The notes beneath the pieces are model-generated. The model ran no database searches, was not told the origin of the DNA, and saw only the letters and a program-made list of their open reading frames with translations. The translations under genes and the position numbers were made by a program. From Pedosphaera sp. (GTDB lineage Bacteria > Verrucomicrobiota > Verrucomicrobiae > Limisphaerales > Pedosphaeraceae), in the NCBI GenBank assembly GCA_028293265.1, contig JAQGPB010000445.1:1-15935 (forward strand): a stretch of DNA of 15,935 nt, in the 5' to 3' direction. Of the stretch, positions 6,452 through 14,864 are shown one piece after another (position 1 is the first letter of the stretch; every line of letters starts with the position of its first letter).

Positions 6452-7561
6452 ATGCGCCACTTGTTTTATCTGTTGGTTGGAATTCTCTCGCTCGCCGGCG
6501 CGGAAATCACTTTTGCCGGCGCTTCGCGGGTGAAGGACATCGCCGTGGTCGCCGGTGCGCGCGACAACCAGTTGACGGGTTTTGGCCTAGTCGTCGGCCT
6601 TGCCGGCGATGGCGACAAGAACCCGACGCAAACGCTTCAAGCCATAGCCAACATTCTCCAGCGCTTTGGCGTGACGGTTCCCGCCACGTCGTTGTCATCC
6701 AAGAACGTCGCCATCGTCATGATAACCGCGGACATTCCCGCTTTTAAAAAAGCCGGCACGCGGATTGATGTGAATGTCGCCTCGATGGGCGACGCGAAAA
6801 GTTTGCAGGGCGGCGTGCTGATTCAAACGCCGATGTTCGGCGCGGACAACAAGGTCTATGCCGTGGCCCAGGGCGCGTTGTCCATTGGCGGAATTTCCGC
6901 GGGCGCGGAAGGCGGCGGCGGCGCAACCGTCGTGAAAAACCACCCGACTGTTGGCCAGATTGTGGGCGGGGCCTTGGTGGAAAAGGAGATTCCCGCGGAG
7001 ATCGTCAGCGACCATCAATTGGAGCTGATATTGCGCGAACCGGATTTCACCTCGGCGGCGCGCATGGCCGCGGCCTTGAATTTGAAGTGGACCAACTGCG
7101 CGCAGGCGCTGGATTCCACCAGCGTGCGGGTGCGGATGCCCGATGAATATGAAACCGCGCCGGTGAATTTCGTTTCGCTCGTCGAATCGGTGGAAGTCGA
7201 GGCCGACGTTCCGGCGCGAATCGTGATCAACGAGCGCACCGGAACCATCGTGGCCACCTCGCGCATCCGGATTGCGGCTTGCGCCGTCTCTCACGGCAAT
7301 CTGACCATCAGCATCGCTTCAACGCTCAACGTTTCGCAACCGGGTCCCCTGGCGCAAGGCGGCCAGACCACGGTGACACCTTCCACCGACACCAAGGTCA
7401 AGGAAGAGCGGGGCGCGATGATTGCGCTGCCGGAAATGCCCACCGTGGAAAAAGTGGCCTCCGCGCTGAACTCCCTTGGCGTGACTCCACGCGACATGAT
7501 GTCCATGTTTCAAGCCATGAAGGAAGCCGGCGCGTTGCAGGCGGAGTTGGTCATCAGGTGA
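6452..7561 (+). CDS. flgI: Flagellar P-ring protein FlgI
   Basis: FlgI forms the periplasmic P-ring at the peptidoglycan layer. The 369-residue precursor has the usual length. It begins with a signal peptide of about 22-24 residues (hydrophobic core LFYLLVGILSLAG, cleavage near ITFA/GASR). The mature start ASRVKDIAVVAGARDNQLTG and the stretch FGLVVGLAGDGD are diagnostic. Further family blocks are NVAIVMITADIPAF, IDVNVASMGDAKSLQGG, VYAVAQGALSIGG and ARIVINERTGTIVA. The C-terminus ends with VASALNSLGVTPRDMMSMFQ and ALQAELVI. The longer frame opening at 6305 overlaps flgH and lacks homology, so ATG 6452 is chosen. flgJ follows after 3 nt. Confidence 0.97.
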   Translation: MRHLFYLLVGILSLAGAEITFAGASRVKDIAVVAGARDNQLTGFGLVVGLAGDGDKNPTQTLQAIANILQRFGVTVPATSLSSKNVAIVMITADIPAFKKAGTRIDVNVASMGDAKSLQGGVLIQTPMFGADNKVYAVAQGALSIGGISAGAEGGGGATVVKNHPTVGQIVGGALVEKEIPAEIVSDHQLELILREPDFTSAARMAAALNLKWTNCAQALDSTSVRVRMPDEYETAPVNFVSLVESVEVEADVPARIVINERTGTIVATSRIRIAACAVSHGNLTISIASTLNVSQPGPLAQGGQTTVTPSTDTKVKEERGAMIALPEMPTVEKVASALNSLGVTPRDMMSMFQAMKEAGALQAELVIR

Positions 7562-7564
7562 TTT

Positions 7565-8020
7565 ATGGATATTGCGCCGCTCCAACCCCAGGTGAAGGCC
7601 TCGACGCTGCCGTTCGAACAAATGGCCAAAAACCCGAATGTTCCCCAGGCTGAAAAAGTCCAGGAAGCCTGCCGTCAATTCGAAGCCGTGCTGGTCCGGC
7701 AAATTTTGACCGAGGCGCGCAAGACAGTCATTTCCTCGTCGGTTCAATCCGATTCCAATGCCAGTGGCATCTACAACGACATGATCAACAACCAGATGGC
7801 CGACCGCCTGACCCACACCGGAGGATTCGGCCTCGCCAAAAGTTTGGAGTCGCAACTGGTCCGCCAAGTTTTGCCCAAAGCGAAATCCGCCGCTTCCTTG
7901 ACGACGCCCGCGCCAACCAGCGCGAACGTCACGCCTGCGAGGGGCGGCGGCATCTCGCCGTCCGCGCACAAGGCATCAAAATATCCCGTCACACCGTCAA
8001 CTCAGTCCACCATTCATTGA
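7565..8020 (+). CDS. flgJ: Rod-binding protein FlgJ, rod-cap domain only
   Basis: FlgJ caps the growing rod and helps it penetrate peptidoglycan. This 151-residue protein has only the N-terminal rod-binding domain (about 33-97). Visible blocks are ACRQFEAVLVRQILTEAR, IYNDMINNQMADRL and HTGGFGLAKSLESQL. The muramidase domain of enteric FlgJ is absent, which is usual outside the gamma- and beta-proteobacteria. Another enzyme must therefore open the wall. The last 45 residues are Ala/Pro/Ser-rich and look disordered. AGGTGA just before the start (7556-7561) may serve as a weak ribosome site. It is flanked by flgI (3-nt gap) and flgN (3-nt gap). Confidence 0.88.
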   Translation: MDIAPLQPQVKASTLPFEQMAKNPNVPQAEKVQEACRQFEAVLVRQILTEARKTVISSSVQSDSNASGIYNDMINNQMADRLTHTGGFGLAKSLESQLVRQVLPKAKSAASLTTPAPTSANVTPARGGGISPSAHKASKYPVTPSTQSTIH

Positions 8021-8023
8021 TTC

Positions 8024-8521
8024 ATGATAGAAAGCATCAAAACAGTTATAAACGCCCTGCGCGAAGAACTGGAGCAATATGGCGAAATGATCGCCCTGCT
8101 CGACCGTCAGCGCCAGCAGGTCACCGCCCGTGCGGCCGAAGAAGTGTTTCAATCCATCGGCCTGATCAGGGCGCAGGGCGTCGCCATCCAGAACGCCCGC
8201 ACGCACCGCGAAAAATGTTGCGCCGAGATGGCCCGGGCTTTTGCGCGGGAAGAAGACGCTCCTTTCACCGATTTGATTCCGCTGCTCCCGCCCGATTACC
8301 GTCCCTTGCTCCAGGCGCTCGTCGAGGAAAACAACGAACTCCTCGTCCGCGTCCGCCAGCGCGCGCGCCAGAACCATCTCCTGCTGAGCCGCTCGCTGGA
8401 ACTGATGGCGGGCCTGATCAACACCCTTTTTCCGGCGCGCGAAACCCGCGTCTATAACGACCACGGCAGCATGAGCGTCCGCGGTCTGGGCATGCATTCC
8501 ATGTACGAAGCCGTTGGTTGA
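8024..8521 (+). CDS. flgN: FlgN-family export chaperone for FlgK/FlgL
   Basis: FlgN is a cytoplasmic chaperone that holds the hook-junction proteins FlgK and FlgL for type III export. The 165-residue protein is mostly long amphipathic helix, with heptad-like spacing in residues 1-60 (LREELEQYGEMIALLDRQRQ) and again in 100-140 (LVEENNELLVRVRQRARQNHLLLSRSLELMAGL). That N-terminal pattern of a helix followed by LLDRQRQ is typical of FlgN. Sequence conservation in this family is low, so the call relies on helical architecture and on its place directly upstream of flgK. A FlgM gene is often next to flgN, but no ORF fits in the 3-nt and 12-nt gaps. Confidence 0.8.
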   Translation: MIESIKTVINALREELEQYGEMIALLDRQRQQVTARAAEEVFQSIGLIRAQGVAIQNARTHREKCCAEMARAFAREEDAPFTDLIPLLPPDYRPLLQALVEENNELLVRVRQRARQNHLLLSRSLELMAGLINTLFPARETRVYNDHGSMSVRGLGMHSMYEAVG

Positions 8522-8533
8522 CCCTATTTACCT

Positions 8534-9949
8534 ATGCTTGGACTATTTGGCACATTGAATCTCGGCGCCCGCTCCCTCGCGGTGCAGCAGGAAGCGACGG
8601 CGGTGGCGGGCCAGAATCTGGCCAATGTCAACAACCCCGCCTACGCCCGGCAACTGCTTCAAATTTCGTCGGCCACGCCGTTGCAGACGTTCATCGGCCA
8701 GGAAGGCACGGGCGTTCAATCCATTTCAATCACCCAAGTGCGTGATTACCTCCTCGACAACCAAATCCAGGCCGAAGGCAGCGTCACCGGCTCCCTAAAT
8801 TCCCAGCAGTTCGCCCTGCAAAATGCCGAGGCCCAGATCGGCGAGCAGCTCAGCAATTTGACCGGCGGCACGACCGGCACAACCACCAGTTCGCAAGGCC
8901 TGACTGCCGGCCTGTCCGATTTGTTCAGCGCGATGCAGGCGCTTTCCACCGATCCCGCCAATCTTTCCAAGCGGCAGGCCCTGGTCGAAAGTGCCCAGGC
9001 ATTGGCCGGGAAATTCAACCAAGTGTCTTCGGGCCTGAACCAGGTGCGCACCAATTTGAACAGTTCCATCCAAAGCGACACGGGCCTGGCCAATCAGGAT
9101 TTGCAGGGCATCGCCGATCTGAACCACCAGATCATGCTGGCCGAATCCGGTGGCGGCACGGCGAACGACCTGATTGATCTGCGCCAGCAGAAGATCGAAG
9201 ACCTCGCCGGCAAGGTGAATCTCACCACCACCGCGCAGCCCAACGGCAGCCTGGATGTCGCCATCGGCGGTGTGACGATGGTTGCCGGTGGCAACCTGCA
9301 GGACCAATTGCAGACTTACGATGCCGGCGGCGGGCAACTGCTCATCCAAGCCAAAAATGCCGGCACGCAGCTCACCCTCAGCGGCGGCAGCATCCAAGGC
9401 AACATCGAGGTTCGCGACGGCGCGCTGGCTTCGGTGCAAAGCGATGTGAACACGTTCGCCTCGCAACTGATCACGCAGGTCAACGGCGTCTATTCAAAAG
9501 GCTACGATTTGAACGGCGGCACCGGCCAGAATTTTTTCACCGGTACCGACGCAACCACGATCGGCGTGAACAGCTCGGTGGCGAATGACCCTTCCAAACT
9601 GCAGGCCAGCGGCACGTCGGGCGCGTCCGGTGACAACACGGTCATCCTGGCCATGGCGCAACTGGCCAACCAGTCCATCAGCGGCCTGAACAACCAAACC
9701 TTCAGCCAGAGTTACGCCGGGACCGTCGCGAGCCTCGGCTCATCGCTCGCCTCCGTGAACGACCAGATCACCAACACCTCGGCCGTGAGCCAGATGCTCG
9801 GCACCCAGCGAAACTCCGTCAGCGGCGTCTCCATTGACGAGGAAATGACCAACATGGTGCAGTTTCAAAAAGCCTATCAGGCCTCGGCCGAATTGATCAC
9901 CACCGTCAACCAGATGTTGTCCACGCTCATCGCCATGAAAACGGTATAA
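8534..9949 (+). CDS. flgK: Flagellar hook-associated protein 1 FlgK
   Basis: FlgK forms the first hook-filament junction ring. The 471-residue protein starts with MLGLFGTLNLGARSLAVQQ and GQNLANVNNPAYARQ, the FlgK variant of the rod/hook N-terminal motif. Residues about 90-200 are helical with LFSAMQALSTDPANLSKRQA and LVESAQALAGKFN, also typical. A central glycine-rich beta domain holds NGSLDVAIGGVTMVAGG. The C-terminal helix has SIDEEMTNMVQFQKAYQASAE and ITTVNQMLSTL, needed for polymerisation. It is shorter than the 547 residues of enteric FlgK, mainly in the variable central domain. It lies 12 nt after flgN without a Shine-Dalgarno sequence. Confidence 0.95.
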   Translation: MLGLFGTLNLGARSLAVQQEATAVAGQNLANVNNPAYARQLLQISSATPLQTFIGQEGTGVQSISITQVRDYLLDNQIQAEGSVTGSLNSQQFALQNAEAQIGEQLSNLTGGTTGTTTSSQGLTAGLSDLFSAMQALSTDPANLSKRQALVESAQALAGKFNQVSSGLNQVRTNLNSSIQSDTGLANQDLQGIADLNHQIMLAESGGGTANDLIDLRQQKIEDLAGKVNLTTTAQPNGSLDVAIGGVTMVAGGNLQDQLQTYDAGGGQLLIQAKNAGTQLTLSGGSIQGNIEVRDGALASVQSDVNTFASQLITQVNGVYSKGYDLNGGTGQNFFTGTDATTIGVNSSVANDPSKLQASGTSGASGDNTVILAMAQLANQSISGLNNQTFSQSYAGTVASLGSSLASVNDQITNTSAVSQMLGTQRNSVSGVSIDEEMTNMVQFQKAYQASAELITTVNQMLSTLIAMKTV

Positions 9950-9970
9950 ATGCATTCTTAAATTTCACCT

Positions 9971-10912
9971 ATGCGCATTTCCAGCTCCATGTTTTCGAAC
10001 AACTTCCTCCTCCAGATCAACCAACTGGAGCAGCGCCAGAACACCCTGCAAAGCCAGGCCTCATCCGGCCAAAAAATCACCCGGCCGGAAGATGATCCCG
10101 CCGCCATGGCCTCGGTCTTGAACCTCCAAACTTCCGTTAGCGCCAACACCCAGTATCAAAATAATATCGCGCAGCTCCAGTCCTCCGCCACCGCCTCCTA
10201 CAGTGCGATGGACAGTTTGAAAACCATCAGCGACCGCGCGGGCGAGATCGCCACGCTGGCCTCCAACGGCACCACTTCGCCCCAGCAATACGCGAGCTAT
10301 GCAACCGAAGTCGGACAGCTCATCCAACAGGCTGTCGCCGTGGGTAACACCCAGGATGCGAATGGCAATTATATTTTCGGCGGCACGCTGACCAATGGGA
10401 AACCGTTCTCAACCACGACCGACGCCAGCAATGCGGTCACCGCCGTCACGTATCAAGGGAACACCTCAGTCGCCCAAAGCGAAATCGCCCCGGGCCTGAC
10501 CGTCACGACCCAAACCCCGGGCGCCAACACCACCGGCTCCGGCCCCACCGGCCTGTTCACCGACAGCCGTTCCGGCGCGGACTTTTTCAACCATCTGCTC
10601 TCGCTCCAAAAAAATCTCGCCGCCGGCACCGGCACCGCCATCAGTTCCACCGACACTCCGCAACTCGCCAAGGACGAAGCCAACATCATCAACCAGATGA
10701 GCGCGAACGGCGTGACGCAATCCGCCCTCTCCCATGCAAACAACTCAGCCGCGGCCCAAAGCGCAAATACCATCACGCAAATTTCGGGCCTGACCAACGC
10801 CGACCTCGCCACGACTTTGACCCAGCTTCAACAGACCCAGACCGCCTACCAGGCCGCCCTGCAAAGCGGCACCAAAGTCCTCAGCCTTTCGCTCCTCGAT
10901 TACCTGCATTAA
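9971..10912 (+). CDS. flgL: Flagellar hook-associated protein 3 FlgL
   Basis: FlgL forms the second hook-filament junction ring and connects to flagellin. The 313-residue protein has a flagellin-like N-terminal coiled coil: MRISSSMFSNNFLLQINQLE, then SSGQKITRPEDDPAAMASVL, where the RPEDDPAA block is diagnostic. Residues 75-130 continue the helical domain, with SYSAMDSLKTISDRAGEIA. NYIFGGTLTNGKPFS marks the switch to the variable domain. The C-terminal helix ends with YQAALQSGTKVLSLSLLDYLH. It could be taken for a flagellin, but its length, the NYIFGGT motif and its position after flgK favour FlgL. It is the last gene of the operon. No clear terminator was found in the 58 nt before the repeat array. 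Confidence 0.95.
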   Translation: MRISSSMFSNNFLLQINQLEQRQNTLQSQASSGQKITRPEDDPAAMASVLNLQTSVSANTQYQNNIAQLQSSATASYSAMDSLKTISDRAGEIATLASNGTTSPQQYASYATEVGQLIQQAVAVGNTQDANGNYIFGGTLTNGKPFSTTTDASNAVTAVTYQGNTSVAQSEIAPGLTVTTQTPGANTTGSGPTGLFTDSRSGADFFNHLLSLQKNLAAGTGTAISSTDTPQLAKDEANIINQMSANGVTQSALSHANNSAAAQSANTITQISGLTNADLATTLTQLQQTQTAYQAALQSGTKVLSLSLLDYLH

Positions 10913-10970
10913 GCGTGGGGTTCATTATTCATCTTCATACGAGTCGACGTGAGGAGGGCAATTCCGAACT

Positions 10971-11028
<58 letters not shown>

Positions 11029-11084
11029 TCCCCATCCCCGACACAAAGCTTGCTCCTGTCTCCTTCCACTGGCTAACTGAAGGG

Positions 11085-11909
11085 ATGAATTTGGAAGATC
11101 ATTTGGGCGACATCATCCGCAAAGGCCGGTTGGCCGCGAACGTCCCCGCCGAAACCGCCGCCCAGGCCGCTGGTTTGACTGCCGCCGAACTCGCCGCGCT
11201 CGAAGCATCCGGCCAACCCGCCGGCCAACTCAATCTCCCCGCGCTCGCAACCGCGCTCGGACTGCACCCGGCCAAATTGCAATCCATCGCCAAAGGCTGG
11301 CGTCCCGCCGAAAAAGATTTGAGCATCTGGCGCGAACTGCGCGTCTTCTCGACCGAACAAAACGGCATCATCGTCAATTCCTACCTTGTTTGGGATGAAG
11401 TCTCGCGCGAAGGCGCCTTGTTTGACACCGGCTGGAACGCCCTGTCCGCCATCGCTGCCGTTGAAGAAAATCAAGTCCAGTTGCGCCACATCTTTCTCAC
11501 CCACACCCACGAGGATCACATCGCCGGAATGGCCGCGTTGCGCGAAAAATTTCCCAAGGTTCACGTCCACACCAACGCCAAGACCGCCCCGCCCCAGTCG
11601 CGCAATCGTGCCAACGACTTTTTCCATCTTGGCAGCCTTCGCATCACCAACCGCGACACCCCCGGCCACGCCGAAGACGGCGTCACCTACATCATCGGCA
11701 CCTGGCCGGAAGATGGCCCTCACGTCGCCATGGTCGGCGACGCCATCTTCGCCGGCTCCATCGGCACCGGTTTCCAATCCTGGGATCTCGCAAAGCAGAA
11801 AGTCCGCGAGCAAATCTTTTCCCTCCCGCCCGACACCTTGATTTGTCCCGGCCACGGCCCCCTCACCACCGTCGCCGAAGAAAAAGCGAACAATCCCTTT
11901 TTCAGTTAA
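11085..11909 (+). CDS. HTH (XRE-like) / metallo-beta-lactamase-fold fusion hydrolase
   Basis: This is a 274-residue two-domain protein. Residues about 6-70 resemble a Cro/CI (XRE) helix-turn-helix: IIRKGRLAANVPAETAAQAA, ELAALEASGQ, and a final NLPALATALGLHPAKLQSIA helix pair. Residues about 82-274 form a metallo-beta-lactamase fold close to glyoxalase II-type hydrolases. The metal motif is THTHEDH (H140, H142, D144, H145), with H195 (TPGHAEDG), D219 (VGDAIF) and H257 (CPGHGP). All ligands for a two-metal site appear to be present. The substrate is unknown. The frame stays open upstream through the TTCGATG array to 10989, but that extension is repeat-encoded, so ATG 11085 (preceded by GAAGGG) is preferred. 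It is convergent with the histidine kinase gene. Confidence 0.8.
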   Translation: MNLEDHLGDIIRKGRLAANVPAETAAQAAGLTAAELAALEASGQPAGQLNLPALATALGLHPAKLQSIAKGWRPAEKDLSIWRELRVFSTEQNGIIVNSYLVWDEVSREGALFDTGWNALSAIAAVEENQVQLRHIFLTHTHEDHIAGMAALREKFPKVHVHTNAKTAPPQSRNRANDFFHLGSLRITNRDTPGHAEDGVTYIIGTWPEDGPHVAMVGDAIFAGSIGTGFQSWDLAKQKVREQIFSLPPDTLICPGHGPLTTVAEEKANNPFFS

Positions 11910-12007
11910 GCGTGCTGTCGCGAACCGCCTTTGCCTTGGATGAAACCGCCAAAGAGCGGCGACTGCAACTTGCGGATTAAATGGCAAAAAAATGGTGGAT
12001 ACGCCCA

Positions 12008-12028
12008 CCCTCTCCTCGGGGGAGAGGG
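12008..12028. repeat. REP-like palindrome between convergent genes
   Basis: CCCTCTCC (12008-12015) pairs perfectly with GGAGAGGG (12021-12028) around a 5-nt loop. CCGGGGTGAGGG follows on the right. The motif resembles a widespread bacterial intergenic repeat with CCCTCACCCCGGCCCTCTCC character. It lies between the HTH-MBL gene and the convergent kinase gene, so it may limit read-through from either side. A T7 run at 12066-12072 is too far away to make a standard intrinsic terminator. Confidence 0.7.
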
Positions 12029-12086
12029 CCGGGGTGAGGGCGGGCTTTCCACTGACCATGCAGCATTTTTTTGTATAAATGTGGAG

Positions 12087-14432
12087 TCATTTCGCCCGCA
12101 ACAACTCCAGCCAGAATCTGCTTCCTTTTCCCGGCTCAGATTCAAGTCCCACCGCGCCGCCCATGCGCTCCACCGCCTTCCGCACGATGGCCAGCCCGAT
12201 GCCCGTGCCCTCATACTCCGAACTCAACCGCTGAAAAATCCCAAAAATTTTATCCTGATGACGCTTGGCAATGCCGATGCCATTGTCCTCAAACCAGAGC
12301 CGCACACGGTCATCGCGGTGCTCCGCCCAAATCCGCACCCGCGGCATGACACCCGGCGGCACAAACTTCACCGCATTGCCCAGCAGATTGGAAATGCATT
12401 GAACCAACGCCGCCTCATTCGCCAGGACCGGAGGCAGTTCTCCGTCAAGGCGAATTTCCGCGTGCGGCGGCAGCAGGTTGGGATAAGTTTCGAGCATGCC
12501 CCGCAGCAATGTTTCCACGTTGGTCGGTTGCAATTTCAACTCCGTCCGTGCCACATGGCTCAAGGTCAGCACATCCCGGATGAGCTGGTCCATCCGCCCC
12601 GCCGCCAAAGAAATCCGGTTCAGATACCCCACGCCGACCGGCCCAATCTTGTCGCCGCAATCCTCCTGGACCAATCGCACAAATCCCGTCATCGAGCGCA
12701 GCGGCGCCCGCAGGTCATGCGAAATGCTGTAGGAAAAAGACTCCAGTTCGCCGATGGTTTCCCGCAGCTTCGCCGTCCGCTCCGCCACCAGATCCTCCAG
12801 GTGATGTTCCGCCCGTTTCTGGTCGTCAATGTCCGTGTTCGAGCCGATCCACATCAGCACCTTGCCTTCATCGTCGCGCAACGCCTGCGCGCGGCTCAAA
12901 TGCCAGCGAAAGACTCCGTCCGCGCGGCGAAACCGGTGCTCCATCTGAAAAGCCTCCCCCGTCTCGACCGAGTGCTTCCAACGGCGGACATTCTCTTCCA
13001 CATCCTCCGGATGCACAAACTTCGTCCAACCCCAATCCCGCATCTGCTCAAAATCAAATCCTGTGAAGACGCTCCATTGCTTGTTCAAATAATCCACCTC
13101 GCCATTCGGTTTGGTCGTGAAGATCTTTTGCGGCATGGAATCCGCCATGAAGCGCAGCCGTTCCGCCGATTGCCGGACCGCCGCCTCCGCCTGCTTGCGC
13201 TCCGTGATGTCCCGGATGAAACCCGCGAACAAAGGCGCACCCTCCTGCTGGATTCGGATGATGCTCAATTCCACCGGAAACTCAGTCCCGTCGGACCTTA
13301 GGCCGGTCAGTTCAATCCGTTTCCCCAGCACCGGTCCCTTGCCCGTCGCCAGATAGCGCGCCAGACCGCGCGCATGCGCCTCCCGCAGAGCGGGTGGTAT
13401 GATGACCTCGGCCATCAGGCGGCCAATCACCTCATTCCGACGATAGCCGAAAGTCATTTCCGCCGCCGGATTAAACTCCACGATCCTGCCCTCCTGATTC
13501 ATCGTCACAATGCAATCCAGCGCCGCATGCACGATGCCGCTCGTGAGCGCCTCGCTCCGGTTGCGTTCCCAGACCAGCGAGGCCATGACCAGCGCGGTCA
13601 AGGCGGTGGTGGCGATGAATATTTGCAGGAAGAAAAGTCCGTGGTTGCGTTCCGCCATCACAAAAGGGCCAAATCCCCGCGTCGTCCCCAGGATGGCAAT
13701 TGCCGACATCAACAGGAGGGCGGCTGAAGCTCCCCGCCGCCCATAGCGCCAGGCTGCCCATAAAAGCGGCGGCATGGCCAGATAAGCAACCGGGTAAAAC
13801 CTGCCTTTGGGGGCAAACCAGTCGCCGAATATAGCCTCAGCCACCAGGAAAATCGTGCCTGCCAAAATCAGCATTTCCGGAAACGCGGAGATCTTCCACC
13901 GTGGATGCGGCCTGGCGCTCCAAATCAGCAGCACCGGCGCAAACACAAGGTCGCTCACCATATCCCCCACCCACCACGTCTGCCAGACGGTTCCGTAATT
14001 CGCCCATTGCGCATAACCGCCCAGGCAAAGCGTGGTCACCCCCGCCGTCGCGCTGATCAGCGTGCTCCCCATTGCCGCCAGCACCAGGTATTTGAAAATG
14101 GTTTGCGGCCGTTCAAACGCCTCCCGGCCTCCCGCATAGCGTCCGACCAGCCACGCGCCCGCCACTGCTTCCAGCGTGTTTCCGCAGGCAATCCCGAGCG
14201 AAGTCAGGACCGAGCCCTCCGTGGTGATGTTCACCAGAAACGCCGCCGCAAAAATCGCCGGCCAGACCCGGTAGCCCCAAATCAGGACCGCCACCAGCGC
14301 AATCCCCGTCGGCGGCCACACCGCCGTGGCATTCGCATGCACAAAAGCCAGCAGCAACCCCAGCTTGCCCGCGCAAAAATAAACCGCGGCCAGAATTATC
14401 AGGACCCTTGCAAAAGAAAAATCGCGCTTCAT
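12087..14432 (-). CDS. Membrane sensor histidine kinase (MASE1-PAS-PAS-HisKA-HATPase)
   Basis: This is a 781-residue sensor kinase. Residues about 8-290 hold eight or so hydrophobic helices of MASE1 type, with the characteristic NATAVWPPTGIALVAVL (34-50). PAS domain 1 is about 296-412 (LDCIVTMNQEGRIVEFNPAA; ends IRDITERK). PAS domain 2 is about 425-541 (IFTTKPNGEVDYLNKQW; PAC-like end SNTDIDDQKR). The dimerisation/phosphoacceptor helix has FSYSISHDLRAPLRS with H572. The ATPase domain has NLLGNAVKFV (N686), DNGIG (716-720) and GTGIGLAIV (742-750). All catalytic boxes look intact. There is no receiver domain and no response-regulator gene nearby, so it is an orphan. The signal is unknown. The start at 14432 has only a weak ribosome site. 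Confidence 0.93.
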   Translation of the reverse strand: MKRDFSFARVLIILAAVYFCAGKLGLLLAFVHANATAVWPPTGIALVAVLIWGYRVWPAIFAAAFLVNITTEGSVLTSLGIACGNTLEAVAGAWLVGRYAGGREAFERPQTIFKYLVLAAMGSTLISATAGVTTLCLGGYAQWANYGTVWQTWWVGDMVSDLVFAPVLLIWSARPHPRWKISAFPEMLILAGTIFLVAEAIFGDWFAPKGRFYPVAYLAMPPLLWAAWRYGRRGASAALLLMSAIAILGTTRGFGPFVMAERNHGLFFLQIFIATTALTALVMASLVWERNRSEALTSGIVHAALDCIVTMNQEGRIVEFNPAAEMTFGYRRNEVIGRLMAEVIIPPALREAHARGLARYLATGKGPVLGKRIELTGLRSDGTEFPVELSIIRIQQEGAPLFAGFIRDITERKQAEAAVRQSAERLRFMADSMPQKIFTTKPNGEVDYLNKQWSVFTGFDFEQMRDWGWTKFVHPEDVEENVRRWKHSVETGEAFQMEHRFRRADGVFRWHLSRAQALRDDEGKVLMWIGSNTDIDDQKRAEHHLEDLVAERTAKLRETIGELESFSYSISHDLRAPLRSMTGFVRLVQEDCGDKIGPVGVGYLNRISLAAGRMDQLIRDVLTLSHVARTELKLQPTNVETLLRGMLETYPNLLPPHAEIRLDGELPPVLANEAALVQCISNLLGNAVKFVPPGVMPRVRIWAEHRDDRVRLWFEDNGIGIAKRHQDKIFGIFQRLSSEYEGTGIGLAIVRKAVERMGGAVGLESEPGKGSRFWLELLRAK

Positions 14433-14439
14433 CTTAAGG

Positions 14440-14521
14440 ACGTGTAGCCCAAATCACCGAGTGCGGCCGTCCCGGCCGCAGCAACATCCAAGCTTGCGAC
14501 AAGCTGCGAATTCTCAAAGGT
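14440..14521. repeat. Composite palindromic repeat upstream of the kinase gene
   Basis: Two perfect stem-loops lie side by side. GCGGCCG (14463-14469) pairs with CGGCCGC (14473-14479) around TCC. AGCTTG (14491-14496) pairs with CAAGCT (14500-14505) around CGA. The flanks (14440-14462 and 14506-14521) look like parts of the same dispersed intergenic element, though their limits are a guess. It begins within about 10 bp of the kinase start codon, so the kinase promoter must lie inside or beyond it. The rest of the gap, 14522-14864, holds no gene or promoter that I can support. Confidence 0.6.
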
Positions 14522-14864
14522 CGTTTGCCGAAACCTGGGCGTTTTGCCTGCGTTTCGATTGGGCAGTATTCCCATGTAGTCTGGGCGTCACCACCCTGCA
14601 TTCACCTGATTTCGCTTCATTGCGCCCGTCAAGCGGCGCGGGCCTTTGCAGCATTCGTCAGTCACGGGATGGCTTTCCCGATCTGCCGGAAAACCGCACC
14701 CAGCCATGCGATAATGTGCCGCCAGATACAAATTATTCAAGCCTTGTGCGGTTTGGCTGTTATGCAAGGTGTGTAAAGGGCCCGCCATCCCTGCATTTTC
14801 CGCCTCGACACAGAACATCCATTTAAATAAAACCACGGGCGACGGAAAAACAAAGGAACCAACC

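Noticed and set aside
11931..13301. 456-codon open frame on the plus strand
   Set aside because: It runs antisense through the kinase domains, is rich in Arg, His and Pro as expected for a GC-rich shadow frame, and shows no family features.
12087..14432. Kinase as the flagellar FlrB/FlgS partner of the sigma-54 promoter
   Set aside because: It has a MASE1 membrane domain and two PAS domains, lies on the opposite strand beyond an unrelated gene, and has no adjacent sigma-54 activator, so the link is not supported.
14461..14826. 121-codon open frame upstream of the small secreted protein
   Set aside because: It starts inside the palindromic repeat, has no ribosome site or domain, and has mixed composition typical of non-coding DNA.
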